Shown: positions 1 to 8,487, numbered from the stretch's first letter. The stretch is DNA of 64,000 nt from Agrococcus sp. SL85 (GCF_026625845.1 NZ_CP113066.1:1984001-2048000); one strand, 5' to 3'. Made by a program: numbers and translations. Notes: a model not told the origin generated them from the sequence alone.

Positions 1-173
1 AGCCCGAGGGCGCCCTTCCGAAGATCATCGAGGGCCGCCTCACGGGCTTCTTCAAGCAGATCGTCCTGCTCGACCAGGACTACGCTCGCGACAACAAGCA
101 GTCGGTCGCCAAGGTGCTCGAGGCCGCAGGCCTCACGGTCACCGGCTTCGCCCGCTTCAAGGTCGGCGCGTAG
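1..173 (+). CDS. tsf: Elongation factor Ts, C-terminal end (partial)
   Basis: The reading frame enters from the left edge (first full codon at base 3) and stops at TAG 171-173, giving 56 residues. The text [19 protein letters not shown] followed by [12 protein letters not shown] and a [10 protein letters not shown] end is the typical C-terminus of elongation factor Ts, the nucleotide-exchange factor that regenerates EF-Tu-GTP during translation. The order tsf-pyrH-frr that follows is the classical bacterial arrangement, which supports the call. The start and most of the protein lie outside the window. Confidence 0.93.
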   Translation, partial: PEGALPKIIEGRLTGFFKQIVLLDQDYARDNKQSVAKVLEAAGLTVTGFARFKVGA

Positions 174-190
174 GCACGATCCGCAGCACC

Positions 191-218
191 AGAGGCCCGG
201 GGGAGACCCCGGGCCTCT
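191..218 (+). terminator. Hairpin terminator after tsf
   Basis: A perfect 12-bp inverted repeat (191-202 with 207-218, loop gaga) begins 18 bases after the tsf stop. It has no T-run behind it, as is common for actinobacterial terminators. It separates tsf from the pyrH promoter. Confidence 0.75.
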
Positions 219-344
219 GCCGCATCCGGGGCCCGGGCCGGGGCGAGTGCAGGCCCGGGCCTCCGTCGTGCGCGGGCACGGCGCGAGGGCGGTCTCGGCG
301 CCGGCGCCCCGCCGAGCACGGGCCGGCGGCCGCGCCCGACAGGG

Positions 345-350
345 TAGGCT
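345..350 (+). promoter_or_regulatory. Probable -10 box of the pyrH promoter
   Basis: TAGGCT at 345-350 lies between the tsf terminator and pyrH and fits the TAnnnT -10 pattern repeated throughout this window. It would give a leader of about 40 bases before the pyrH ATG. No clear -35 element is visible. Confidence 0.45.
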
Positions 351-396
351 CGTGGACGGCCCGCGCCCGGGTCGCCATCCCCGATCTGGAGGACCC

Positions 397-1110
397 ATGC
401 CGACCACCCCGCGCCGCAGAGTCCTCCTGAAGCTCTCGGGCGAGTCGTTCGGCGCGGGCAGCCTGGGCGTCGACCCCGACGTCGTGCAGTCGATCGCCCG
501 CCAGATCGCCGAGGCGAGCGAGACCGTCGAGATCGCGATCGTCGTGGGCGGCGGCAACTTCTTCCGCGGCGCGGAGCTCAGCAAGCGCGGCATTGACCGC
601 GGCCGCGCCGACTACATGGGCATGCTCGGCACCGTCATGAACGCGCTCGCGCTGCAGGACTTCCTCGAGCAGGCGGGCGCCGAGACGCGCGTGCAGTCGG
701 CCATCCAGATGACGCAGGTCGCCGAGCCCTACATCCCGCGCCGCGCCGAGCGCCACCTCGAGAAGGGCCGCGTCGTGATCTTCGGCGCCGGCGCCGGGCT
801 GCCCTACTTCTCCACCGACACGGTCGCGGCGCAGCGTGCGCTCGAGATCGACGCGGTGCAGGTGCTCGTCGCCAAGAACGGCGTCGACGGCGTCTACTCG
901 GCCGACCCCAAGCAGGATCCCGAGGCGACGCGCTTCGACGAGATCACCTACCAGGACGCGCTCGTGCGCGGCCTCAAGGTGGTCGACTCCACGGCCTTCA
1001 GCCTCTGCATGGACAACCGGATGCCGATGCGGGTGTTCGGCATGGAGGGCGAGCGCCAGCTCACGCGCGCGATCCTGGGCGAGCCCGTCGGCACGCTCGT
1101 GCGCGCCTGA
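397..1110 (+). CDS. pyrH: UMP kinase
   Basis: A 237-residue amino-acid-kinase-fold protein that phosphorylates UMP to UDP in pyrimidine nucleotide synthesis, in the cytoplasm. The KLSGESFG motif at residues 12-19 and GGGNFFRG at 51-58 form the phosphate-binding loops, and the length is normal for bacterial PyrH. The ATG at 397 is chosen because GGAGGA sits at 388-393 just before it; the open frame extends further upstream but without homology-like sequence. It lies between tsf and frr, the usual order. Recognition from sequence is secure. Confidence 0.96.
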   Translation: MPTTPRRRVLLKLSGESFGAGSLGVDPDVVQSIARQIAEASETVEIAIVVGGGNFFRGAELSKRGIDRGRADYMGMLGTVMNALALQDFLEQAGAETRVQSAIQMTQVAEPYIPRRAERHLEKGRVVIFGAGAGLPYFSTDTVAAQRALEIDAVQVLVAKNGVDGVYSADPKQDPEATRFDEITYQDALVRGLKVVDSTAFSLCMDNRMPMRVFGMEGERQLTRAILGEPVGTLVRA

Positions 1111-1157
1111 GCATCCAGCCCGCCCTCGCATACACTCGACACGACGGAAGGAACCCC

Positions 1158-1712
1158 GTGATCAGCGACGTTCTGGCTTCGGCCAAGGAGAAGATGGCCC
1201 AGTCGATCGAGGTCGCCAAGGACGACTTCGCGACGGTGAGCGCCGGCCGGGCGAACCCCGCGCTGTTCCAGCGGCTCAACGTCGACTACTACGGCTCGCC
1301 GACGCCGCTCGTGCAGCTCGCCGGCTTCCAGCAGCCCGACGCGCGCACGCTCGTCATCACGCCCTTCGACAAGAGCGCGCTCAAGGAGATCGAGCGCGCG
1401 ATCGTCAACGCGCCCCACCTGGGCGTCAGCCCCTCGAACGACGGCTCGATCGTCCGCGTGGTCATGCCGGAGCTCACCGAGGAGCGCCGCAGGGACTACG
1501 TGAAGATCGTCAAGGACAAGGCCGAGCAGGCCCGCGTCGCGCTCCGCAACGTCCGCCGCCAGGCGATGACCGACCTCGACAAGCTCACGGGCGAGGTGGG
1601 CGACGACGAGATCGCCCGCGCCGAGAAGGAGCTCGAGGCCGAGACGAAGAAGGCCGTCGAGGCCATCGACGACGCCCTGAAGAAGAAGGAAGCCGAGCTC
1701 CTCGAGGTCTGA
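1158..1712 (+). CDS. frr: Ribosome recycling factor
   Basis: A 184-residue protein that, with EF-G, splits the post-termination ribosome. The text KMAQSIEVAKDDFATVSAGRANP, then ALKEIERAI and the C-terminal RRQAMTDLDKL are typical of RRF, and the length matches the family. It starts with GTG at 1158 preceded by GGAAGG at 1146-1151. A TACACT box at about 1131-1136 could provide a promoter in addition to read-through from pyrH. cdsA follows 37 bases later. Confidence 0.96.
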   Translation: MISDVLASAKEKMAQSIEVAKDDFATVSAGRANPALFQRLNVDYYGSPTPLVQLAGFQQPDARTLVITPFDKSALKEIERAIVNAPHLGVSPSNDGSIVRVVMPELTEERRRDYVKIVKDKAEQARVALRNVRRQAMTDLDKLTGEVGDDEIARAEKELEAETKKAVEAIDDALKKKEAELLEV

Positions 1713-1749
1713 CCGACCTGGGGCCAGCACGGTGATCCGGAGGCAGCGC

Positions 1750-2682
1750 GTGCCCAAGGAGCAGCATCGCAGCGCCGCCGAGATCGAGGCGCAGATCCAG
1801 GCGCAGATCCACGCCGCGCGCGACCAGATCGAGGCGACGCGGGCGCGCGTGAACAAGCGCACGGGCCGCGACCTCGCGGCCGCGGTGCTCATCGCGCTCG
1901 CGCTCGGCGGCGGCCTGCTCGCGAGCCTCCTGTGGGTCAAGGCGCTGTTCCTGGTCTTCGCCACAGCCCTCGTGGGCTTCGCGCTGTACGAGCTCGCGAG
2001 CGCGCTGCGCTTCGCCGGGCGCGACGTGCCTCGCATCCCGCTCGTGCTGCTGGGCTGCGCGATCCTGCCGATCACGTACTTCCTGGGCCCGGCGGGCCTG
2101 TGGTGGTCGACGCTCGGCGCGATCGCGGTGGTCGCCGTCGTGCGGCTCGTCGAGCTCGCGGATCCCGCGACGCGCCGGGGCGGGCGCGCGGTGCTGCAGG
2201 ACGTCGCGGGCGGCGCGCTCTGCATCGCCTACGTCGCGGTGCTGGGCGCCTTCGCGGTGCTGCTGACGGCGCAGGACGGCGGCGAGTGGTGGACGCTCGC
2301 GATGATCATCATGACCACGGTCATCGACACCGGAGCGCTCGCGGTCGGCGTGTGGCTCGGGCGCACCAAGCTCGCGCCCCGCATCAGCCCCGGGAAGACC
2401 TGGGAGGGCCTCGCGGGCGGCGCCCTCGCGGCGACCGCCGCCGGCATCCCGCTCTCGATCCTCATGCTGGGCCAGGAGTGGTGGTTCGGCATCGTGCTCG
2501 CCGGGCTGCTCGTCGTGACCGCGACGGTGGGCGACCTCGCCGAGTCGATCATCAAGCGCGACCTCGGCATCAAGGACATCGGCTCGTTCCTGCCGGGCCA
2601 CGGCGGCTTCCTCGATCGCCTCGACTCGATCCTGCCGAGCGCGGTCGTCATGATGGCCCTCTTCCAGATCGTGCACGCCTGA
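1750..2682 (+). CDS. cdsA: Phosphatidate cytidylyltransferase
   Basis: A 310-residue membrane enzyme that makes CDP-diacylglycerol from phosphatidic acid and CTP, the branch point for phospholipids. After a charged N-terminus come about seven to eight hydrophobic segments, then the family signature near the C-terminus: SIIKRDLGIKDIGSFLPGHG continuing into a G-F-LDRLD segment, with the metal-binding aspartates in place. I chose GTG 1750 because GGAGG at 1739-1743 is well spaced to it; an in-frame GTG at 1732 is the alternative. It follows frr in the same direction, as in many actinobacteria. Confidence 0.94.
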   Translation: MPKEQHRSAAEIEAQIQAQIHAARDQIEATRARVNKRTGRDLAAAVLIALALGGGLLASLLWVKALFLVFATALVGFALYELASALRFAGRDVPRIPLVLLGCAILPITYFLGPAGLWWSTLGAIAVVAVVRLVELADPATRRGGRAVLQDVAGGALCIAYVAVLGAFAVLLTAQDGGEWWTLAMIIMTTVIDTGALAVGVWLGRTKLAPRISPGKTWEGLAGGALAATAAGIPLSILMLGQEWWFGIVLAGLLVVTATVGDLAESIIKRDLGIKDIGSFLPGHGGFLDRLDSILPSAVVMMALFQIVHA

Positions 2683-2711
2683 GCCCGCGCGCCGCTGGCA
2701 TGATGGTGACG

Positions 2712-3260
2712 ATGAGCACGTTCCCGAGAGCCCGCCGATCGCAGCCCGGCTACGACATCGAGCAGGTCGAGGACTTCCTCGAGGACGCGCGTCGCGCGTA
2801 CGCGACCGACGTCCGCGCGGCCACGGCCATCGACTCCTCGGCGATCCGCCGCATGAGCTTCTCCATGCAGAAGGGCGGCTACTCGCCCGCCCACGTCGAC
2901 GCCGCGCTCGAGCGCCTCGAGGAGGCCTTCGCGCGGCGCGAGCACGAGCGGGGCGTGCTCGAGCACGGCGAGGCCGCCTGGTTCGCGAAGGTGCGCGAGC
3001 GCGCCGAGGAGACCCTCGCGCTGCTGCGCCGGCCCGACCAGGAGCGCTTCCGCAGGGTCAGCCGCATCTCGCGCGGCTACCGCGTCGCCGAGGTCGACCG
3101 CTTCGCGGCCCGCATCGCCGACTATCTCTCCGACGGGCCCGACATGTCGCCGCGCGAGGTGCGCACGGTGCAGTTCGACCCGCAGTTCGGCGGCTACGAC
3201 GAGGACGAGGTCGACCAGCTGCTCGACACCGTCGTCAGCCTCATGCTCGCGGTGCGCTGA
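2712..3260 (+). CDS. DivIVA-domain repeat protein
   Basis: About 182 residues, probably a cytoplasmic protein linked to pole or septum organisation. Four short DivIVA-type motifs are visible: QPGYDIEQVEDFLEDARRAY near residue 12, KGGYSPAHVDAALERLEEAF near 57, SRGYRVAEVDRFAARIADYL near 120 and FGGYDEDEVDQLL near 163. They look like a pair duplicated in tandem. In classical DivIVA one such motif precedes a long coiled coil; here no long coiled coil follows. ATGs at 2700 and 2703 are alternative starts and no good ribosome binding site decides between them. Its exact partner is unknown. Confidence 0.8.
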   Translation: MSTFPRARRSQPGYDIEQVEDFLEDARRAYATDVRAATAIDSSAIRRMSFSMQKGGYSPAHVDAALERLEEAFARREHERGVLEHGEAAWFAKVRERAEETLALLRRPDQERFRRVSRISRGYRVAEVDRFAARIADYLSDGPDMSPREVRTVQFDPQFGGYDEDEVDQLLDTVVSLMLAVR

Positions 3261-3310
3261 CCGCGCGGGACGCGAGGGGCGGGCGCCCGAGCCCGCCGGC
3301 CCTGGGCGTC

Positions 3311-3331
3311 GTTACCGAACCGTGATACCGT
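3311..3331 (+). promoter_or_regulatory. GTTACC/GATACC direct repeat over the -10 of the transglycosylase-like gene
   Basis: GTTACC at 3311-3316 and GATACC at 3324-3329 are spaced 13 bases apart, and the second overlaps a TACCGT box (3326-3331) that ends 8 bases before the GTG at 3340. Direct repeats of this kind lie before cell-wall hydrolase genes controlled by MtrA in several actinobacteria; assigning it to MtrA here is inference. Confidence 0.35.
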
Positions 3332-3339
3332 CGACGATC

Positions 3340-3978
3340 GTGTTCACCCGTCCCGGAGGCTCCCGCGCGCGCTCGACGCGCACCCGTGGCGTGCTCTCGG
3401 GCCTCGCGCTGCTCGCCGTCGCGGGCATCGCGCTCGTCTCGGTCGCCGCGACGCCCTCCGCGCAGGTGATGGCCGAGCCCGCCTCGCTGCAGAGCGAGCA
3501 GCGTCCCGGCCAGGCCCTCGGCGAGGTCACGGGCGAGCAGGCGGCGTTCGTGCGCGACACCATCGTCGTCCACACCCCGACCCCGACGCCCACGCCGGAG
3601 CCCGTCGCTGCCGCCCCGGCGTCCGGCGGCTCCTCGGCGGCCTCGATCAGCATCCCCGCGGTCGCGGCGCCGGATCCCGGCAGCGCCCAGGCGATCGCGC
3701 GCGATCTCGTGCGCGCCCGCGGATGGGGCGACGACCAGTACTCCTGCCTGTACAGCCTGTGGCAGAAGGAGTCGAACTGGAACGTCTACGCGCAGAACGC
3801 CTCGAGCGGCGCGTACGGCATCCCGCAGGCGCTGCCCGGCTCGAAGATGGGCTCCGTCGGCGGCGACTGGCGCACGAACCCCGTGACGCAGATCCAGTGG
3901 GGCCTCGGCTACATCGCCGGCCGCTACGGCACGCCCTGCGGAGCCTGGGGCCATTCGCAGTCCGTCGGCTGGTACTGA
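3340..3978 (+). CDS. Secreted lytic-transglycosylase-like protein
   Basis: A 212-residue exported protein likely to act on peptidoglycan. An arginine-rich start is followed by a hydrophobic stretch (about residues 18-38) acting as signal peptide or anchor, a threonine-proline-rich linker (HTPTPTPTPEP) and a C-terminal domain with WQKESNWNVYAQNASSGAYG, then IPQALPGSKM and a tail GPCxAW-like segment. The glutamate in WQKESNW matches the catalytic Glu of the small transglycosylase fold seen in many Microbacteriaceae wall proteins. GTG 3340 is preferred because a TACCGT box ends 8 bases before it; GTG 3322 is the alternative. Enzyme activity is inferred from fold only. Confidence 0.75.
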   Translation: MFTRPGGSRARSTRTRGVLSGLALLAVAGIALVSVAATPSAQVMAEPASLQSEQRPGQALGEVTGEQAAFVRDTIVVHTPTPTPTPEPVAAAPASGGSSAASISIPAVAAPDPGSAQAIARDLVRARGWGDDQYSCLYSLWQKESNWNVYAQNASSGAYGIPQALPGSKMGSVGGDWRTNPVTQIQWGLGYIAGRYGTPCGAWGHSQSVGWY

Positions 3979-4262
3979 TGCCCTCGCGGCGCCCCCGCCG
4001 GCGCGGCGGGGAGCACGTGCCGCTCGACGTCGACCGCCTGCTGCAGGGCGTCGCGCGCGTGGAGCACCGCGCGGGCGCCGAGTGGCACGTGCAGCCGATC
4101 GGTGCCCGATCGGCCGTCAAGGACTACGCGTGCCCCGGCTGCGGCGGCACGATCCCGCCGCAGATGCCCCACCTCGTCGTGTGGCGGGCCGACTCGATCT
4201 TCGGCGATCGCGCGATCGAGGACCGGCGGCACTGGCACCCGGGGTGCTGGCGCGCGAGCTGA
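3978..4262 (+). CDS. Small conserved cysteine/histidine protein
   Basis: A 94-residue protein whose ATG overlaps the last base of the preceding stop (TGATG), so the two are probably co-translated. It has a basic N-terminus, then LDVDRLLQGVARVEH, a CPGCGG pair near residue 53 and a C-terminal RRHWHPGCW, a layout that could bind zinc. Homologues in actinobacteria are often labelled ATP/GTP-binding protein, but no P-loop is present, so I do not adopt that function. It ends 18 bases before the convergent permease gene. Confidence 0.7.
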   Translation: MPSRRPRRRGGEHVPLDVDRLLQGVARVEHRAGAEWHVQPIGARSAVKDYACPGCGGTIPPQMPHLVVWRADSIFGDRAIEDRRHWHPGCWRAS

Positions 4263-4280
4263 GGCCCGCGGCGCCCCGCC

Positions 4281-5348
4281 CTACTTCGCGTCCTGCCTCG
4301 GTATGACGACCTCCTTGAGGATCAGCTGCACCGCCGCGGCGACCGGGATCGCGACGAGCGCGCCGAGGATGCCGAGCAGCGTGCCGCCGATGAGCGCCGA
4401 GAGCACGACGACGACGCCCGGCACCTTCACCGCGCGGTTCATGATCTGCGGGCTGATCACGTAGGCCTCGAGCTGCATGTAGATCAGGTACCAGATCGCC
4501 ACGGGCAGCGCGGTCTCGGGGCCGTCGAGCAGCAGCACGAGCAGCGAGATCACGACCGACGCCGAGATGGTGCCGACGAGCGGGATGGTCGAGGCGATGA
4601 GCGCGAGGAAGGCGTAGACGCCCGCCAGCTGCGAGCCGACGATCGAGAGCACCGCGAACGACAGGATGCCGTTCAGGAGGCCGAGCCCGGCCTGGCCGAG
4701 CACGAAGCGGCCGACGGAGCGCATGATCTGCTCGGCGATCTCGATGAACTTCGGGCGCGAGGTCGCCGGGACCAGGCGGTACATGCCCGACTTGAGCGAG
4801 GGCATCGAGCCCGTGAAGTAGAGCATGAGCACGACCACGATGAGGCCGCCGCCGATGGCGAAGGCGACCTGGCCGAGGCCCGTCACGAGGCCCGAGGTGA
4901 TGTTCGCGACCCACGGGGGCAGCGTCGACCAGGTCTCGGGGTCGGTGATCGCGCCCGTGACCTGCTCGATGATGAGATCGATGTCGATGGCGGGGAACGT
5001 CGTCTCGACCCAGTCGCGCACGTTGTCGAGCGCGCCGCCCTCGATCTCGCGCACGATCGACTGCACCAGCGTCGAGAACTGGGCGACGATCGTCGGCACG
5101 ATGAGCCAGATGGCGCCCACGAGCGCGCCGACGATGAGCACGAAGACCGTGAGCACGGCCGCCCAGCGCGGGAAGCGGCGCCGGATGAGGAACTGGATGA
5201 GCGGCTCGATGCCGAGCGCGAGGAAGATGCCCGCGAAGGCCCAGACGAGCACGGTGCTCACCTGCTGCACCGCGACGCCGATGACGATCGCGAGCAGCAC
5301 GCCCAGGCCGCCGACGAGCCCGAGCAGGAAGCCGTTCTTGATCTTCAC
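4281..5348 (-). CDS. AI-2E family transporter (PerM/YdiK type)
   Basis: A 355-residue integral membrane protein with about eight hydrophobic segments. FAGIFLALGIEPLIQFLIRR near the N-terminus and VYAFLALIASTIPLVGTISA and LIGGTLLGILGALVAIPVAA near the C-terminus are typical of the AI-2E transporter family, whose substrates are mostly unknown and may include ions or quorum signals. GTG 5348 is preferred over ATG 5357 because TAGGAT on the minus strand (5361-5356) ends 7 bases before it, a pattern seen at many starts here; the ATG would lie inside that box. It is convergent with the small cysteine protein gene. Confidence 0.85.
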   Translation of the reverse strand: MKIKNGFLLGLVGGLGVLLAIVIGVAVQQVSTVLVWAFAGIFLALGIEPLIQFLIRRRFPRWAAVLTVFVLIVGALVGAIWLIVPTIVAQFSTLVQSIVREIEGGALDNVRDWVETTFPAIDIDLIIEQVTGAITDPETWSTLPPWVANITSGLVTGLGQVAFAIGGGLIVVVLMLYFTGSMPSLKSGMYRLVPATSRPKFIEIAEQIMRSVGRFVLGQAGLGLLNGILSFAVLSIVGSQLAGVYAFLALIASTIPLVGTISASVVISLLVLLLDGPETALPVAIWYLIYMQLEAYVISPQIMNRAVKVPGVVVVLSALIGGTLLGILGALVAIPVAAAVQLILKEVVIPRQDAK

Positions 5349-5535
5349 GCTCGGCATCCTAGGCGCGCGCCCCGGGCGGCCCGCCCAGGCGCGCGGCAGC
5401 GGAGGAGCGCTCTGGCACAGGTGCGGGCTTGGCAGCGCACGGGTGCCGTCGGTACCCTGGAGGCTTGCCCGCTCCGTGCCGTCGCCCGCGACGGCCCGCC
5501 GGACCCGCCGGCGAGCGTGAAAGGACCTCTGACCC

Positions 5536-6204
5536 GTGCGATACGTACTCGCGGCCGTGAGCCTCGTGCTCTCGCTCGTGCTGCTCGGCCTCGGGGTCGC
5601 CCAGCGCACGATCTGGGCCCCGCCGGACACGATCGTCGCGCAGCTCGAGGAGACGGCCGACGTGCCCGTGCTCGTGCTCGGCGGCGACGTCATGAACGCC
5701 CACGACGGCCGCCAGGCGGTCGTCGTGCGCGGCGAGGGCCAGGTCACCGCGGTCGTCGGCCGCGACCACGACGTCGAGGGCTGGGTCGGCGAGTCCGCCC
5801 ACGGCACCGTCGCGATCGACGCCTCCGACCGGCTCGAGCTGCAGCGCTCGGGGGGCGAGGACGCCGAGCTCCCCGCGCTCGCCGGCAACGACATGTGGAT
5901 CGAGGAGCACGTGGGCGACGGCGAGGTGCGCTTCGCGGTCGACCTGCCCGTCGGCTACTCGATCGCGATCGCGGGCGAGCCGGGCGCCGCGGCTCCCGCC
6001 GACGTGCGTGTCGAGTGGCCCTTCGACGCGAAGACGCCGCTCTTCGGGCCGCTCATCACGGCAGGGCTCGTGCTCCTCGCCCTCGCGCTGCTGCTCTTCC
6101 TGCTCGCGCTCCGCAGCCACCGACGCCGTCGCGGCCCGCAGCGCCGCTCGCACCGCGAGCCTGAGCCGCGCGGAGCGCCGCGCGCTGCAGCGCGAGGCCC
6201 GTGA
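5536..6204 (+). CDS. Membrane protein, N-terminal half of a probable 650-residue gene
   Basis: The 222-residue frame starts with GTG and a membrane segment (about residues 2-22), then a predicted external domain of about 160 residues and a second membrane segment (LITAGLVLLALALLLFLLAL, about 175-195). After it the frame becomes arginine-rich and stops. Removing one C from AGCCT at 6158-6162 joins it to the next frame as HRELSRAERRALQREAREGL, which reads as a natural cytoplasmic linker. Related Microbacteriaceae proteins are, as I recall, single chains with this layout. The function is unknown; the downstream neighbour is a thioredoxin-TPR protein. Confidence 0.7.
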   Translation: MRYVLAAVSLVLSLVLLGLGVAQRTIWAPPDTIVAQLEETADVPVLVLGGDVMNAHDGRQAVVVRGEGQVTAVVGRDHDVEGWVGESAHGTVAIDASDRLELQRSGGEDAELPALAGNDMWIEEHVGDGEVRFAVDLPVGYSIAIAGEPGAAAPADVRVEWPFDAKTPLFGPLITAGLVLLALALLLFLLALRSHRRRRGPQRRSHREPEPRGAPRAAARGP

Positions 6205-7489
6205 GGGGCTGCCGCGACCGCAGCGCGCCATCGAGGCGGGTGCCGCGGAGCCCGTCGAGCAGCAGCGCCCGGACGACGCGGACGCCGCGACGCCTGAGGG
6301 CGCAGACGCCGGGACCGCGACGCCCGGGGCACCCGAGGCCGAGGACCCGGCGCAGGGCGCCGAGGCCGACGGCCGCGCCCCCGACGCCGAGCGCCGGGAG
6401 CGCCCGGGCACGGCCGAGCGCCGGGCGGCACGACCGAGCCTCCGCCGCCGCCTCGGGCTCGTCGCGCTGCCGGCCGCCGCCGTCGTCGCGCTCACGGGCT
6501 GCGGGCCGCAGTACTGGCCGAGCGCCGAGCCGTCGACGACCGAGGCGGAGCCCACGCCCACGAGCCTCGAGGACACGCTGCCCCCGGTCGCCGTCACCGA
6601 GAACCAGTTCTCGCGCATCCTCGAGGACACGCGCGAGGTCGCAGCTTCGGCCGATGAGGCCCTCGACGGTGACGCCGCCTCCACGCGGATCGGGGGGCCG
6701 ATGCTCGACGCGCGTCGCACCAACTACGAGGTGCGGGCGGCCGACGGCGAGCTCCCCGCCGCGACGGGCATCCCCGACGGCGAGATCGAGCTGCTGCTGC
6801 CGCAGCAGACGGAGACCTGGCCGCGCACGGTGCTCGCCGTGGTCGGCTGGCAGGACGAGACGCAGACGCAGGCCGCCCTCATGTTCGAGCAGGCGAGCGC
6901 CCGCACGAACTACCGCCTCGTGTACCAGACGAGCCTCGTCTCCGGCGTGCAGCTCCCGCCGGTGGCGAGCCCGACGATCGGCGCGGCGAGCCTCCCGCAG
7001 GACACGCCGCTGCTGCAGCAGCGGCCGAGCCAGGTGACGATGGCCTACGCCGACTTCCTGCTGCGGGGCCAGGACTCCGAGTACGCCGCATGGTTCGCCG
7101 AGGAGGATCCGCTCGACGCGGTGATCGGCAGGACGTTCAAGGACGAGCAGATCGCGAAGCCGGAGTTCGAGCTGTCGAACCTCGAGTGGTCCGCCGCTGA
7201 GGACGAGCAGCCGCCGCTGCTGCTCGTGACGAACGACGGCGGCGTGCTCCTCGCGACCTCCTACGTGGAGACGCAGCGCACCACGCCGAAGGAGGAGGGC
7301 GTCACGATCTCGGCCGGGGCGGGTGCCGGCGTCCTGTCCGGCGTCGAGGACTCAGAATCGGGCATCGAGACGCAGTACCAGGTGCAGCTCCTGCTGTCGA
7401 TCCCGCCCGCCGACGCTCCCGAGGGCGCTCGCGTGCAGGTGGTCGGCTACAGCCAGGCGCTGCTCGCAGCGAGGGAGATGGGACGATGA
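6008..7489 (+). CDS. Extracytoplasmic domain protein, C-terminal half of a probable 650-residue gene
   Basis: This frame overlaps the previous one; the credible part begins at about 6161. It runs through a charged linker rich in Ala, Glu and Pro, then a hydrophobic segment with a lipobox-like end (LVALPAAAVVALTGC) and a C-terminal domain of about 320 residues of unknown function. Read as one chain with the upstream half the topology is consistent: segment 1 outward, domain, segment 2 inward, cytoplasmic linker, segment 3 outward, domain. As a stand-alone lipoprotein it would need a signal peptide about 130 residues inside the protein, which is unlikely. The stop overlaps the next start (ATGA at 7486-7489). 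Confidence 0.65.
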   Translation: MSSGPSTRRRRSSGRSSRQGSCSSPSRCCSSCSRSAATDAVAARSAARTASLSRAERRALQREAREGLPRPQRAIEAGAAEPVEQQRPDDADAATPEGADAGTATPGAPEAEDPAQGAEADGRAPDAERRERPGTAERRAARPSLRRRLGLVALPAAAVVALTGCGPQYWPSAEPSTTEAEPTPTSLEDTLPPVAVTENQFSRILEDTREVAASADEALDGDAASTRIGGPMLDARRTNYEVRAADGELPAATGIPDGEIELLLPQQTETWPRTVLAVVGWQDETQTQAALMFEQASARTNYRLVYQTSLVSGVQLPPVASPTIGAASLPQDTPLLQQRPSQVTMAYADFLLRGQDSEYAAWFAEEDPLDAVIGRTFKDEQIAKPEFELSNLEWSAAEDEQPPLLLVTNDGGVLLATSYVETQRTTPKEEGVTISAGAGAGVLSGVEDSESGIETQYQVQLLLSIPPADAPEGARVQVVGYSQALLAAREMGR

Positions 7490-8427
7490 CCGCAGAGCAG
7501 CAGCTGCCTTCGATGGGGGGCGCGGTCGATCTGTCCGCGCTCGCGGCGCGCCACGCGCAGCCCGCGCAGCCGCAGCAGCAGTCCGCCGAGGGCGGCGCCC
7601 AGGGCGCGCCCGGCGTGATCGTCGACATCGCCGACGCCGAGTTCGGCGCGGTCGTCGAGCTCTCGAACCAGGTGCCCGTCATCGTCGACATCTGGGCCGA
7701 GTGGTGCGGGCCGTGCACGCAGCTCTCGCCCATGCTCGAGCGCCTCGTGGCCGGCTACGAGGGCCGCCTCGTGCTCGCGAAGATCGACGCCGACGCCAAC
7801 CCGCAGCTCGTGCAGGCGTTCCAGGCGCAGTCGATCCCGACGGTCGCCGCCGTCATCGGCGGCCGCCCCGTGCCGCTGTTCACGGAGGCGATCCCGGAGG
7901 AGCAGGTGCGCGACGTGCTCGAGCAGGTGCTCGCCTTCGCCGAGCAGCAGGGCGTGACGGGCCGCGTGCCGGTGGAGGGCGCAGCGGCGCCCGCCGAGCC
8001 CGAGCCGGACCCCGTGCCGCCGCTGCACCAGGAGGCGTACGACGCGCTCGAGGCCGGCGACCTGCCGACGGCGATCGCCGCCTTCGAGAAGGCGATCGCG
8101 CAGAACCCGCGCGACGCGGAGGCGATCGCGGGCCTCGCGCAGGTGCGCCTGCTCGAGCGCCTGCAGGGCAAGGGCGCCGACGAGGTGCGGGCCGCCGCGG
8201 GCGGCGCGCCCGACGACGTCGCGGCGCAGATGCTCGTCGCCGACCTCGACCTCTCCGGCGGCCATGTCGAGGACGCCTTCCTGCGCCTGCTCGACCTCAT
8301 GGCGACGCTCGCGGGCGACGCGAAGCAGGACGTGCGGCTGCGCCTGCTCGACCACTTCGAGATCGTGGGCCTCGACGACCCGCGGGTCGCGGCCGCGCGC
8401 CGGCGCCTCACGACGCTGCTCTACTGA
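7486..8427 (+). CDS. Thioredoxin-domain TPR co-chaperone (YbbN-like)
   Basis: A 313-residue cytoplasmic protein. A thioredoxin domain (about residues 45-155) has the active-site WCGPC at 73-77 and the cis-proline in SIPTVAA. It is followed by helical TPR-like repeats (EAYDALEAGDLPTAIAAFEK and onwards) to the C-terminus. This layout matches the YbbN/CnoX co-chaperone family, which holds oxidised or unfolded clients. Its ATG overlaps the upstream stop by four bases, so it is translated together with the membrane/lipoprotein gene, which hints at a shared role in protein folding or envelope quality control. That role is inference. Confidence 0.88.
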   Translation: MTAEQQLPSMGGAVDLSALAARHAQPAQPQQQSAEGGAQGAPGVIVDIADAEFGAVVELSNQVPVIVDIWAEWCGPCTQLSPMLERLVAGYEGRLVLAKIDADANPQLVQAFQAQSIPTVAAVIGGRPVPLFTEAIPEEQVRDVLEQVLAFAEQQGVTGRVPVEGAAAPAEPEPDPVPPLHQEAYDALEAGDLPTAIAAFEKAIAQNPRDAEAIAGLAQVRLLERLQGKGADEVRAAAGGAPDDVAAQMLVADLDLSGGHVEDAFLRLLDLMATLAGDAKQDVRLRLLDHFEIVGLDDPRVAAARRRLTTLLY

Positions 8428-8440
8428 CCGACGCGCGCGA

Positions 8441-8485
8441 GCATGCGGCGAGGGCCCCGCATCGCGCGGGGCCCTCGCCGCATGC
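8441..8485. terminator. Bidirectional terminator with a 20-bp stem
   Basis: A perfect 20-bp inverted repeat (8441-8460 and 8466-8485, loop atcgc) fills the gap between the thioredoxin-TPR gene and glgB, which converge here. It should stop transcription from both sides. Confidence 0.85.
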
Positions 8486-8487
8486 TG

